A DNA stretch of 11,619 bases. Origin: Candidatus Bathyarchaeota archaeon. GTDB taxonomy: Archaea > Thermoproteota > Bathyarchaeia > 40CM-2-53-6 > RBG-13-38-9. The stretch's first letter is position 1. Each line of letters starts with the position of its first letter. Below the pieces are notes generated by a model. It was not told the origin of the DNA and ran no database searches. It worked only from the letters and a program-made list of their open reading frames with translations. The position numbers and the translations under genes are program-made. Below, in pieces: positions 1 to 6,683 of this stretch. The stretch spans positions 1 through 11,619 of the forward strand of contig JAOZGV010000067.1 of assembly GCA_026015225.1 (NCBI GenBank). Direction: 5' to 3'.

Positions 1-377
1 AAGTATTCTTTTAAATATTTTTTTAATCCTTCAGATTCCTCATATGTAATGCAAATCAAAGGTACGTCTAATTTTCTGTAGACTTCTTTAAGATCAATTA
101 TATTAAACCAGCTTATTACACAACCATTTAGAAAAATGACATTAATGTCTTTTCTTTTTAAGGCCTTATATAAGGAAATAATATTTTCAGTTGCATCCAT
201 TCCTCCGATAGTAGTTAAAGAAAGACCGAAGCCATCTATTATTCTATCAGCCCTTACAACAACACCTGCTAATATAGACTTTCCTTTGACATTTTTTTTG
301 AAGCTTTCTGATATGCCAAGCGACCTAATGCCTATCTTATTTATACTTATTCTTGATTTTCTTACCTCTGAAGCCAT
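1..377 (-). CDS. DUF99 family protein, C-terminus cut off by window edge
   Basis: The minus strand reads open from an ATG at 377 through the left window edge, giving about 125 residues that start MASEVRKSRISINKIGIRSL and include SILAGVVVRADRIIDGFGLS, GGMDATENI and VIFLNGCVISWFNIIDL. This pattern (an early IG(I/V) strand, then a GVVxR strand, then a 'D/N-G' strand about residue 80) matches the archaeal DUF99 family, which is thought to have an endonuclease V-like fold but has no proven function. An AGTGAT Shine-Dalgarno-like stretch lies just before the ATG. It is the last gene of a run dph2-csl4-rpoL-RNase III-like-DUF99 on the same strand, a context of RNA polymerase and RNA-processing genes. 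The stop lies outside the window, so length and C-terminal residues are unknown. The family call rests on recalled sequence pattern only. Confidence 0.72.
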   Translation of the reverse strand, partial: MASEVRKSRISINKIGIRSLGISESFKKNVKGKSILAGVVVRADRIIDGFGLSLTTIGGMDATENIISLYKALKRKDINVIFLNGCVISWFNIIDLKEVYRKLDVPLICITYEESEGLKKYLKEY

Positions 378-425
378 ATAATCACTTTTTCTATTTAAAA
401 TCAAAATTGAATGATAAAAAATTGT

Positions 426-791
426 TTATTCAATCTCAATTCTATTTATAGCTTCATAAATAAGATTCGAAATAGCTTGGGAAGGATCTCTTGAGGATGC
501 TTTTAATATATTTACAGCCTCTTCTAAAATAATTAACTTTTTTAACCAAACATAAACGATAATAGCCTCGACAGCATTGGCGATTGAGCCTCGACTTACT
601 CTATTAGGCAATAATTCCCTAAGTCCTGATCTTTTTGCTGCATTAGCTAAAACTCTATCGCTTACTTTCGTCCCTGTTGGAACGTGCTCAACCTCTGTAA
701 TTGCTAGAGAAAAAATGAAATTAATATAAGCATCACCGAGTCTGGCGAGGTTTTTATCTTGCAGTATTAACTTGAGTCTAATTCTATCCAT
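426..791 (-). CDS. Archaeal RNase III-like family protein
   Basis: This gene encodes a 121-residue protein with the core of an RNase III fold and no dsRNA-binding domain. The signature region is LARLGDAYINFIFSLA (about residues 15-30), followed by KVSDRVLANAAKRSGLRELL and RGSIANAVEAIIVYVWL (67-83). This matches the short archaeal 'ribonuclease III' family. Compared with E. coli RNase III, the Asp of LGD (D20) and the Glu of the second motif (E75) are kept. The two Glu before LGD are K and A here, and the second-motif Asp is Asn72, so canonical dsRNA cleavage is doubtful. I chose the ATG at 791, one base after the rpoL stop codon, which suggests translational coupling. A TTG at 803, inside rpoL, would add four residues. 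The setting with Rpo11 and the exosome subunit Csl4 suggests an RNA-related role, but this is inference. Confidence 0.78.
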   Translation of the reverse strand: MDRIRLKLILQDKNLARLGDAYINFIFSLAITEVEHVPTGTKVSDRVLANAAKRSGLRELLPNRVSRGSIANAVEAIIVYVWLKKLIILEEAVNILKASSRDPSQAISNLIYEAINRIEIE

Positions 792-792
792 A

Positions 793-1074
793 TCACTTTT
801 CAACAGCTTTAGAAAAATTAGCTAGAAACTCATTTGCCTGCTTTGATACTTTCTCTAAAGTTCTTTTAAAAACATTTTCTACTTTCAAACCTTTTTTAGT
901 TCTCAGATAAATTATTGGCTTTCTAGAAAGGGGGTGTGGAAGATCATATCCAGCAAATTCAATATCTTTATCCATTAATAAAGTATGTTGAATAAGGTTG
1001 CCTAACGTATGATCTTCTCCGTCTAACTCGATTTTCATCTCATTTTTTTCTTTTTTAATTATTCTTAATACCAA
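793..1074 (-). CDS. rpoL: DNA-directed RNA polymerase subunit L (Rpo11)
   Basis: The 93-residue product is the archaeal counterpart of eukaryotic Rpb11/AC19. It pairs with subunit D (Rpo3) in the assembly platform of RNA polymerase. The diagnostic block is ELDGEDHTLGNLIQHTLL (about residues 15-32), followed by FAGYDLPHPLSRKP and a C-terminal helix, as usual for the family; length is normal. The start is a TTG at 1074: it gives the typical N-terminus (hydrophobic strand then a charged KKEKNE segment), whereas the next in-frame ATG (Met13) would remove the first strand. AAGGAA lies 8 bases upstream. It follows csl4 by 12 bases and its stop codon is one base from the next gene's ATG, so the genes are very likely co-transcribed. 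Confidence 0.96.
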   Translation of the reverse strand: MVLRIIKKEKNEMKIELDGEDHTLGNLIQHTLLMDKDIEFAGYDLPHPLSRKPIIYLRTKKGLKVENVFKRTLEKVSKQANEFLANFSKAVEK

Positions 1075-1086
1075 TTTTTATTCCTT

Positions 1087-1659
1087 TCACAATTCTTTTT
1101 TAAAGTAATCATCTGAAACCTTTCTTTTTTCGAAATTACCACATTTCTTACATTTTAATCCATTTCTTTTATAGACTAAAAAGCTTCCACAATTTGAACA
1201 GACAGCTCTTATCACACCTAAATTTGCATCAACGGTATTTAGTTTAATAAAGCCATCCTTATCATCAACAACTTTAGCTTTCATCAAATCAGCAAGTTTG
1301 CAAACATCAGTTATTCCTCTCTCGTATTTGGGACTGCATCTAGATACATGCAACATGCCTGTAAAAGGGCGTTTAAGGGTATGAGCATTGATTTGATAGA
1401 TATCTAATGTCGCAGCTTTGCCTTGAACGCTCGAAACTATGCCTGTAACAATACTATCTTTGGATGGAAGAATTGGATTATCAGTTAAAGGCCTTATCTC
1501 AACTTTTTTATTTACAACATCTTTGTTTGCATGCCCAATAATTCTTGAATATATTGAACCTTCTCTTTCATAAGTTCCTTTTCCAGGAATAAATTCTTCT
1601 ACAACCCCAAGCTTTGAACCTGGTAAAACTAATACTTTCTTCTTATTTGTACTGTGCAT
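1087..1659 (-). CDS. csl4: Exosome complex RNA-binding subunit Csl4
   Basis: This 190-residue protein is the Csl4 cap subunit of the archaeal RNA exosome, which binds substrate RNA and tethers accessory factors to the Rrp41/Rrp42 ring. Three parts are visible: an N-terminal beta domain with LPGSKLGVVEEFIPGKGTY (about residues 12-30), an S1/OB-type domain (about 66-145, DSIVTGIVSSVQGKAATLDI), and a C-terminal zinc ribbon with Cys154, Cys157, Cys170 and Cys173 (CSNC and CKKC). Length and order match archaeal Csl4. The ATG at 1659 is preceded by a GGAAG stretch. It lies between dph2 (41 bases upstream) and rpoL (12 bases downstream) in the same direction, a neighbourhood found in many archaea. 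Confidence 0.95.
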   Translation of the reverse strand: MHSTNKKKVLVLPGSKLGVVEEFIPGKGTYEREGSIYSRIIGHANKDVVNKKVEIRPLTDNPILPSKDSIVTGIVSSVQGKAATLDIYQINAHTLKRPFTGMLHVSRCSPKYERGITDVCKLADLMKAKVVDDKDGFIKLNTVDANLGVIRAVCSNCGSFLVYKRNGLKCKKCGNFEKRKVSDDYFKKEL

Positions 1660-1700
1660 TTTTGATCTACTTCCTTCAGACTATCTTAATAACACTAGGA

Positions 1701-2696
1701 TTAGAAAAAACCTTTCTCTAATAAATCAATCCAATTCAATTTTCCGAGGGCAACCATGCACTCTTTTTCGGTCAATATGGGTTTATTAAATCTTGTAACA
1801 TCATCTATACCTACTCTAGGACAAGCAGTATTTACAAATACATTAATATCCGTAAAATTATCTAAAGAATTCGAAGATATGTTATTGATTGCAATGAGAA
1901 CGGATTTTTTCCCACGGGATTCAAGAATTTTTTTTATTTTTAAGGCACTTTCATTATTGAATTGACCCGCTTTCATACCAATTAGGATCCCGAATTTGTC
2001 AAGATTTTTCGCTTTAGAAATTAATGCGTATCTTTGTTTTAAGACACTCTTTTTTAAAGACTCCATATCTTCTATCTTTTCCGAATATGGATCTAGTAGA
2101 AAAACTGGTTTCTTTAACTTCAAGGACGCGCCTAGGGAATGGAATCTACTGCCGATAATTAAATAACAATCGACTTTATTTAAAATACTTCTTAATGACG
2201 AATATTCGCATCCTAATATCTGTCCAGCAAATTCGACTTTTCCAATTTTAGGAGGAATGATGACACTACATCCACGAGACTCGAGCATTTCCTTAATGTC
2301 TTTTATAATTTCCAAATATTGGATTATTGAAGCAATTCCTACTTTTTTATTAATGGGTAAGTCTTTCTCAATCTTTCTTCGAAAATCTGTGTCTAAAATA
2401 ATTTTTGTTCTTATATAGAGAACTGGCAGAGTCGAATTTGTAATAAAAGGAGAATGACCAAAGTGAATAATCAAATCACATCCAAGTTCCTCTGCTTCTT
2501 TTATAGCTAAGTCACAACCACCGTAGCACGGATCTGAAGAAAAATATATAGTAGCTTCAGTTTTTTCTTCAAGTATCTCCGATATCTTTAAAACATATTG
2601 TTTTAGTCCTTCAGGTAATTGAATGAATATTTTATTTGCTTTTTTATCGATTATTTCGTTGATAACGCGTTCTAACTCAAGATCAAATGCTAGCAT
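1701..2696 (-). CDS. dph2: Diphthamide biosynthesis enzyme Dph2 (2-(3-amino-3-carboxypropyl)histidine synthase)
   Basis: The 331-residue protein is archaeal Dph2, a noncanonical radical-SAM [4Fe-4S] enzyme. It transfers the 3-amino-3-carboxypropyl group of SAM to a histidine of elongation factor 2, the first step of diphthamide formation. Visible family marks are FIQLPEGLK (24-32), the DPCYGGCDLA block (Cys57 and Cys61), LIIHFGHSPF (75-84), LGCEYSSL (Cys163) and NTACPRVGIDD (Cys292). One cysteine from each of these three regions should form the cluster, as known for the Pyrococcus enzyme. Length is typical and no frame damage is seen. The start is ATG at 2696; the intergenic space to L10e upstream is only about 73 bases. 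It is the first gene of the dph2-csl4-rpoL-RNase III-like-DUF99 run. Confidence 0.95.
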   Translation of the reverse strand: MLAFDLELERVINEIIDKKANKIFIQLPEGLKQYVLKISEILEEKTEATIYFSSDPCYGGCDLAIKEAEELGCDLIIHFGHSPFITNSTLPVLYIRTKIILDTDFRRKIEKDLPINKKVGIASIIQYLEIIKDIKEMLESRGCSVIIPPKIGKVEFAGQILGCEYSSLRSILNKVDCYLIIGSRFHSLGASLKLKKPVFLLDPYSEKIEDMESLKKSVLKQRYALISKAKNLDKFGILIGMKAGQFNNESALKIKKILESRGKKSVLIAINNISSNSLDNFTDINVFVNTACPRVGIDDVTRFNKPILTEKECMVALGKLNWIDLLEKGFF

Positions 2697-2754
2697 ATGA
2701 AAAATACCTAAATTGATCTTAAAATTGAAAAAAATCCATCATTACATAGATTAT

Positions 2755-2768
2755 GAAACAAAAAGAAA
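2755..2768 (-). terminator. T-rich tract after L10e gene, possible terminator
   Basis: Directly after the L10e stop codon the minus strand reads TTTCTTTTTGTTTC, a pyrimidine run with five consecutive T. Archaeal RNA polymerase often stops at such U-runs without a hairpin. It lies before the next gene, dph2. This is a weak, composition-based call in an AT-rich genome. Confidence 0.3.
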
Positions 2769-2769
2769 T

Positions 2770-3282
2770 TTAAGAACCTCTTTTATCCAAATTTTCAAAT
2801 ACAATTCTACAAGACGTTGGTAATTTTTTAGCACTAGTTTCTAGTGCTTTTTTAGCAACTTTTAATCCTTGTTTTTCATTAACATAGACATCTATTATAG
2901 CCTGATTCTCTTTTATTCTTGCGGCTCTCCCAAAAGGTTTTCCAAACGATCTCCTCATACCTTCTTGGAGTCTATCGGCTCCTGCTGTGGCTATCATTTT
3001 ATTCTCTCTTAAAACATTATGTGGATAAACTCGGATATGCATTAAATATTCCTTATCTCCCAAGACGTCTGCTAATATCTTATTTGCTGCTATGCGAGCA
3101 GCTTCGAGAGCGTTATGAGTTATTTGCACCGCATTTAGCGACATCATTGATATTTTGTATGAAAATTTCCTTTTAGAATCACCCATAATGAATTTGGATA
3201 TTTTGGATTGGGGTTCCCCATGTATAAATTTTTTTCTAGTATATGGTTGACCTGAAATAACTCTGTAATCCTTCCCCTTCAA
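2770..3282 (-). CDS. rpl10e: Large ribosomal subunit protein L10e (uL16 family)
   Basis: This is archaeal ribosomal protein L10e, the counterpart of bacterial L16, which sits near the tRNA sites of the large subunit. Key blocks are GQPYTRKKFIHGEPQSKI near the N-terminus, THNALEAARIAANKIL, HIRVYPHNVLRENKM, GADRLQEGMRRSFGKPFGRAARI and KKLPTSCRIVFE near the end, all in family order. The open frame continues 26 codons further upstream to a TTG at 3360, but that extension has no family similarity. I place the start at the TTG at 3282: a strong Shine-Dalgarno GGAGTGAT (3294-3287) ends four bases before it, and the resulting 170 residues (LKGKDYRV... onward) match the family's usual length. The gene stands alone between trmJ and dph2 and probably has its own promoter. 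Confidence 0.96.
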   Translation of the reverse strand: MKGKDYRVISGQPYTRKKFIHGEPQSKISKFIMGDSKRKFSYKISMMSLNAVQITHNALEAARIAANKILADVLGDKEYLMHIRVYPHNVLRENKMIATAGADRLQEGMRRSFGKPFGRAARIKENQAIIDVYVNEKQGLKVAKKALETSAKKLPTSCRIVFENLDKRGS

Positions 3283-3286
3283 TACA

Positions 3287-3294
3287 ATCACTCC
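3287..3294 (-). promoter_or_regulatory. Shine-Dalgarno site of L10e, decides the TTG start
   Basis: The minus strand reads GGAGTGAT, close to the full archaeal anti-SD complement GGAGGTGAT, four bases before the TTG at 3282. No comparable site precedes the upstream TTG at 3360, so this site fixes the L10e start. Confidence 0.75.
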
Positions 3295-3360
3295 GAATGA
3301 ACACATTTGAATTAGAATATATTGTTTGTTAGAATCTATCTTTTTTATATTCTGTATCAA

Positions 3361-3590
3361 ATATTATTTTTGAAAAGCAAAAATTCACCTTCTGATATAT
3401 AAGGCTTTAATATTTAAGTTCTGTAAAGTCTTCGGTTGTTTCTTCTCCTTGTAAAAAAATCGGTTTATAGATTATTTCTTAATTTGTTTTTTGGATTTTT
3501 TTTACTAAAAATTCACCCTCATAATGAACGAATTTCCATTCTTCATAACTAACTTGTTAAGTAATTATATGAACGCGCGCTAACCAAAAT
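3361..3590. other. Intergenic region between trmJ and L10e with a repeated GGTGAATTTTT element
   Basis: No complete gene is visible here. Two copies of a 14-base element, AAAAATTCACCTTC (3379-3392) and AAAAATTCACCCTC (3507-3520) on the plus strand, match at 13 of 14 positions; on the minus strand they read GARGGTGAATTTTT and contain SD-like GGTGA. In one minus frame, 3556-3482 reads VSYEEWKFVHYEGEFLVKK and continues past a TAA as KPIFLQGEETTEDFTELK; another frame nearer L10e reads KPYISEGEFLLFKNN. These look somewhat protein-like but have no start codon and are broken by stops, so they may be a decayed small gene or chance. The L10e promoter should also lie here. Confidence 0.5.
3395..3402 (-). 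promoter_or_regulatory. Candidate TATA box for L10e
   Basis: The minus strand reads TTATATAT, with AAAGCC just upstream as a possible purine-containing BRE. Initiation about 25 bases downstream would give a leader of roughly 90 bases before the TTG at 3282. TATA-like strings are frequent by chance in such AT-rich DNA, so this is tentative. Confidence 0.35.
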
Positions 3591-4316
3591 TTATATCCTT
3601 GCATTTGTACTCTTAAGAAGATAAGATATCTTCCTAAAAACACCTGTCAGTATAGTTACTTCTCTCGATGAAGCTAGACTTCGAGAAATTAAATTTATGA
3701 ATACTTGTTGCGCCATTTTTTGCTTATATTCTGCCATATCTGTTTTCATGATTATTTGATTAAACAATTCTATGATCCTTGACCTTTCTCTAGGAAATGC
3801 CTCATGTATATAGAATTTATTTAGACTAAAATTGATTTTGAATAATTCATACAAAATTATTGCTGCAGCATTGACAATATTCAAAGCTCTATATCTAGAA
3901 TCTGAAGGTATATTAAGTATTAAATCGCTTTTTTCAAGTTCTTTGTTAGAAAGACCTCGACTTTCTCGACCGAATATTAATCCTACCTCTCCATTAATAT
4001 TTGCAACTCTTTTCGCAAAAATTTCAGGTGTAATGGAGATACGTAAAAGATTACTGGAACTTTTGGCGGATATTGAAGTCGTTCCAGCTATATATGAGCA
4101 CCCTTTCGTAGCAGAATTAATATTTTTAACGATCTCTGCCTCCGAAAGTATATCTTCAGCATGCATTGCGAAAGTTTTTGCTTTTTTTCCAATTTCAGTT
4201 TTTGGATTAATTAACCATAATTTATCAAATCCAAAATTTTTCATTACCCGAGCAACTCCGCCTATATTTCCCTCGCTCTCCGGCTCTATTAAAATAACTC
4301 GAATCTTCAAGGCCAT
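3591..4316 (-). CDS. trmJ: tRNA 2'-O-methyltransferase, TrmJ-like (SPOUT/SpoU family)
   Basis: The 241-residue protein is a SPOUT-class, trefoil-knot RNA methyltransferase. The three SpoU motifs are GNIGGVARVMKNFGF (16-30), GLIFGRESRGLSNKEL (112-127) and YRALNIVNAAAIILYEL (142-158); the second and third make the SAM-binding knot and the Arg in motif 1 is a family catalytic residue. Overall it resembles archaeal TrmJ, which methylates the 2'-O of cytidine 32 in tRNA using SAM. The usual LNxSxA of motif 3 reads LNIVNA here. A C-terminal helical extension (about 165-241) is present as in TrmJ. I use the ATG at 4316, which a GGTGAG precedes with almost no spacing; the TTG two codons later (4310) has better spacing to the same site and is a real alternative. 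It follows ksgA by 20 bases. Confidence 0.9.
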   Translation of the reverse strand: MALKIRVILIEPESEGNIGGVARVMKNFGFDKLWLINPKTEIGKKAKTFAMHAEDILSEAEIVKNINSATKGCSYIAGTTSISAKSSSNLLRISITPEIFAKRVANINGEVGLIFGRESRGLSNKELEKSDLILNIPSDSRYRALNIVNAAAIILYELFKINFSLNKFYIHEAFPRERSRIIELFNQIIMKTDMAEYKQKMAQQVFINLISRSLASSREVTILTGVFRKISYLLKSTNARI

Positions 4317-4336
4317 CTCACCATAATATCATAATT

Positions 4337-5134
4337 TTAATATTTTGTCAAATCTTTTTTAGCTGTATGATAAAGAAATAGGTTTATGATTTCACTATTG
4401 GATAGTTCATAAACTCTTTTTTCTTCCAATTTATTTGGGAGAATTATTTTTTTTGAATATCCCCCAATCTTTTTTTCCATAAAAGATGATATTACTTTTC
4501 TTGTTTTTTTTCTTCTTTGTGAGAATAATTCTCGGACAAAATCATTGAATAAATCGTCATAGACTAGTTTAGGAATATCCTTTCTAGGGACTATTCTGAC
4601 TATTGCTGAGTCAACTTTAGGAACAGGATAAAAATTTTCTTTAGAAACGTATTCAAGCAATTCGACTTCTCCTTTGTATCTGACCATTACAGTTAACCTC
4701 CCAAAATTCTTAGAACCTGGTTTAGAAACAAGCCTCTGTGCAAATTCTTTTTGTAATACAAGAACGATCGTTTTGAATCCATGATCTAATAAAAGAAAGA
4801 TCAATTCAGAAGAGATATTATAAGGAGGCGTTGAGACAATTTTATTAGCTTTAGGTAATTTGATTTTAAGAATATCGCCCTCGATTATCTCCACTTTTTT
4901 TTCATTTGAAAATACATTTCTTAAAAAATCAACTAATTCTCCGTCTTTTTCTATTGCGATTACTTTTCTGGCATTTTTACAAAGAGGTGTTGTGAGCGAT
5001 CCAATTCCTGCTCCTATCTCGAGAATAACATCCTTTTTTGATATATCTGCATATTCTATGATCTTATGCTTGATTTTCTCATTTATTAAAAAGTGTTGTC
5101 CAAATTTCTTCTTTAGTTTTATTCCACGATACAT
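4337..5134 (-). CDS. ksgA: rRNA adenine N6,N6-dimethyltransferase KsgA/Dim1
   Basis: This 265-residue enzyme dimethylates two adjacent adenines in the helix-45 loop of 16S rRNA during small-subunit maturation. Family marks in order: KKFGQHFL (9-16), the SAM-binding motif I VILEIGAGIGSLT (37-49), the acidic IEKD (61-64), EGDILKIKLP (85-94), motif IV TPPYNISS (102-109), QKEFAQRL (128-135), and FYPVPKVDSAIVR (168-180). Motif IV is unusual: most family members have Asn first (NLPY/NPPY), here it is Thr. The C-terminal region carries LFSQRRKKTRKVI, typical of the RNA-binding end. The ATG at 5134 lies seven bases after the DUF655 stop codon, and trmJ follows by 20 bases, so the three genes probably form one operon. 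Confidence 0.95.
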   Translation of the reverse strand: MYRGIKLKKKFGQHFLINEKIKHKIIEYADISKKDVILEIGAGIGSLTTPLCKNARKVIAIEKDGELVDFLRNVFSNEKKVEIIEGDILKIKLPKANKIVSTPPYNISSELIFLLLDHGFKTIVLVLQKEFAQRLVSKPGSKNFGRLTVMVRYKGEVELLEYVSKENFYPVPKVDSAIVRIVPRKDIPKLVYDDLFNDFVRELFSQRRKKTRKVISSFMEKKIGGYSKKIILPNKLEEKRVYELSNSEIINLFLYHTAKKDLTKY

Positions 5135-5140
5135 GCATGA

Positions 5141-5752
5141 TTATCCCATCTTTACAAATAACTTGTATTTGGAGTCCCCAATCAATTCTTCAACAATTCG
5201 TTTCGCAATAATCTTTATCGGATCAGCTAAAGCAGTCCTTTCTTGTAAGTCCTTATAGTTATAAAACGGTTTTCTTTCTCTCTCATCTAAAATTTGCCAC
5301 ATTAATTTTTTTCCCACGCCTGGTAATAATTCTAGTGAATGCATTCTATGAGTGACCGGTTGAGTTCTATTGAAAAAATCAATAAATTTTTCTTCATTAT
5401 TTAATATTAAGATCTCTATGACTGAAATCAATTCGACTTTAGCTGATTCTGTTAGATCATCATAGTTAATTCTTCCGATAATTCGATTAATTTTTTCTCT
5501 TCTATTCTTCCCAATGTATACTCTTTCTTGAATAGATACAATAGCTCCGATTTTTAGTTCAACTTCAAGTAAAGTAAAATAAGTTTCGCCTACAACCTGT
5601 ACAGTTGGACCTGTTATAAAACGAGAGCTTTGTCTTCCATGAGGAAGATGATCTAAAACATAGGCAAACTCTTCATAAGAACGTTTAGATAGACTCTTCT
5701 CATCATATTTATGTAATTCAATAGAATCTCTTCGATTGGCTGGGTTAGTCAA
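5141..5752 (-). CDS. DUF655 family protein with helix-hairpin-helix motif
   Basis: The protein belongs to the archaeal DUF655 family, usually found beside ksgA and RNA polymerase subunit F. It has an N-terminal YEEFAYVLDHLPHGR block, an OB-like beta region (TGPTVQVVGETYFTLLEVEL ... SIQERVYIG) and a helix-hairpin-helix nucleic-acid-binding motif, SLELLPGVGKKLMWQIL, about 140 residues in, with downstream helices. These suggest binding to RNA or DNA; the biochemical role is not known to me. I prefer the TTG at 5752 (203-204 residues) because GGTGAG (5765-5760) lies seven bases before it. A TTG at 5767 or GTG at 5764 would overlap that site and add up to five residues. It is the first gene of DUF655-ksgA-trmJ. 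Confidence 0.88.
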   Translation of the reverse strand: MTNPANRRDSIELHKYDEKSLSKRSYEEFAYVLDHLPHGRQSSRFITGPTVQVVGETYFTLLEVELKIGAIVSIQERVYIGKNRREKINRIIGRINYDDLTESAKVELISVIEILILNNEEKFIDFFNRTQPVTHRMHSLELLPGVGKKLMWQILDERERKPFYNYKDLQERTALADPIKIIAKRIVEELIGDSKYKLFVKMG

Positions 5753-5759
5753 TTTTACA

Positions 5760-5765
5760 CTCACC
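5760..5765 (-). promoter_or_regulatory. Shine-Dalgarno site for the DUF655 gene
   Basis: The minus strand reads GGTGAG followed by seven bases and a TTG codon at 5752. The spacing is ideal for that TTG and excludes the farther upstream in-frame TTG (5767), which overlaps the site. Confidence 0.55.
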
Positions 5766-5951
5766 AAAGCGTTTTGTCTATGTATGTAAGTTATTTTATT
5801 GATTGAATATTTGTGTTCTCATAGCATTACAGAATATTTAATACCTTGCAATCTATCATAATTTTCAGCATTTAATTTAATATCGAAAAATAGAAAATTA
5901 TTTTTATAATTAAAATTAGAAGTATGTTTTTTATTAATTTAATACATATTA

Positions 5952-5967
5952 CCTTATTTATATAAGG
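5952..5967 (-). terminator. Small hairpin after Rpo4 gene, possible terminator or processing site
   Basis: CCTTAT and ATAAGG form a perfect 6-bp stem with a four-base loop, 11 bases beyond the Rpo4 stop codon. It is AT-rich and short and lacks a strong T-run, so this is a weak call. The remaining intergenic space to DUF655 (5768-5951) is very AT-rich and must hold the promoter of that operon; I see no RNA gene in it. Confidence 0.25.
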
Positions 5968-5978
5968 AATATTGAGTA

Positions 5979-6329
5979 TTACTTCTTTCTAAATTTGTTT
6001 AATTCCTTTAAAATTTCTTCGAAAGTATTTGTTTGAAAAGTTCTTCCCTTTACCGAGAGAATTGATCTTATTTCCTCAATTGAGCTAGGCATACAATTAA
6101 CGATTTGTATAGCTTCACTTATTGTTAATTTATGCGCATCAATAATTTTTTTAACCAATTTTTTGACTTTAGCGCTCTTAAAACTTGAAATTTTTTTGGA
6201 GTACTCATAAACTCTTCTTTGGAATTCTCCTAATTCCTCCTCATCAACTTTCTCAAGAATCTCTTTTACCTCAGCTATTGCGATCTCTTTTTCCTTAAGG
6301 ATCTTTTTAGGCAAACAATCATCCCTCAT
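5979..6329 (-). CDS. rpoF: DNA-directed RNA polymerase subunit F (Rpo4)
   Basis: This 116-residue protein is the archaeal Rpb4 counterpart. With Rpo7 (subunit E) it forms the stalk of RNA polymerase that helps open promoters and binds emerging RNA. The pattern fits the family: N-terminal KEIAIAEVKEILEKVD, a central helical FQRRVYEYSKKISSFKSAKVKKLVKKI, and the HRDC-like end with SEAIQIVNCMPSSIEEIRSIL (about 74-94) and a last helix FEEILKELNKF. The ATG at 6329 overlaps the end of the L21e gene by 11 bases, which implies translational coupling. L21e-Rpo4 followed by DUF655 and KsgA is a recurrent archaeal order and supports the call. Confidence 0.94.
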   Translation of the reverse strand: MRDDCLPKKILKEKEIAIAEVKEILEKVDEEELGEFQRRVYEYSKKISSFKSAKVKKLVKKIIDAHKLTISEAIQIVNCMPSSIEEIRSILSVKGRTFQTNTFEEILKELNKFRKK

Positions 6330-6612
6330 GTGATTTAAAGTGTTCTGGACGCGCTATCAGTATTTTTGTCTCGTTCCCTTCCCCCACTTCAAGAACGTAA
6401 CTTCTACCTCTTTTCTCTTTAACAACGCCAATTTTTCCATGATATCTTCTATGAGGCATGCCTTTGTGGATCCCCGAATCAATTTTAATACAAACCTTTT
6501 CTCCTGGCAAATAATTATGGAGAATTCTACTGATGCTGATTTTTCCCCTCTCTCTAGGTTTTTTGGAGAGAAGTCTACGCGTTCTTGATCTATAGCCCTT
6601 TGACTTTCTCAA
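6319..6612 (-). CDS. rpl21e: Large ribosomal subunit protein L21e
   Basis: The 97-residue basic protein is archaeal/eukaryotic ribosomal protein L21e. It opens with KSKGYRSRTRRLLSKKPRERG, then SISRILHNYLPGEKVCIKID, an SH3-like barrel (GMPHRRYHGKIGVVKEKRGRSYVLEV) and the closing ILIARPEHFK. Length and order fit the family. The start codon is TTG at 6612, giving the family-typical N-terminus directly; GAAGG lies eight bases upstream (6625-6621). The ATG at 6619 is out of frame and would not give this protein. It overlaps rpoF by 11 bases. Confidence 0.95.
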   Translation of the reverse strand: MRKSKGYRSRTRRLLSKKPRERGKISISRILHNYLPGEKVCIKIDSGIHKGMPHRRYHGKIGVVKEKRGRSYVLEVGEGNETKILIARPEHFKSHEG

Positions 6613-6683
6613 AATTCATTCCTTCTTATATTATTAGTTTTATTAAATTATTGATTAAGTACTTTTTTAAATTGAAGTTACTT

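Noticed and set aside
136..381. Plus-strand open frame of 81 codons at the left end
   Set aside because: It is the shadow of the minus-strand DUF99 gene, which runs off the window edge and has recognisable blocks.
3283..3360. Longer L10e with 26 extra N-terminal residues
   Set aside because: The extension shows no family similarity, and a near-perfect Shine-Dalgarno site lies just ahead of the internal TTG at 3282.
3832..4326. Long plus-strand open frame (164 codons) opposite trmJ
   Set aside because: It is the antisense shadow of a clear SPOUT methyltransferase, with low-complexity, hydrophobic composition and no family resemblance.
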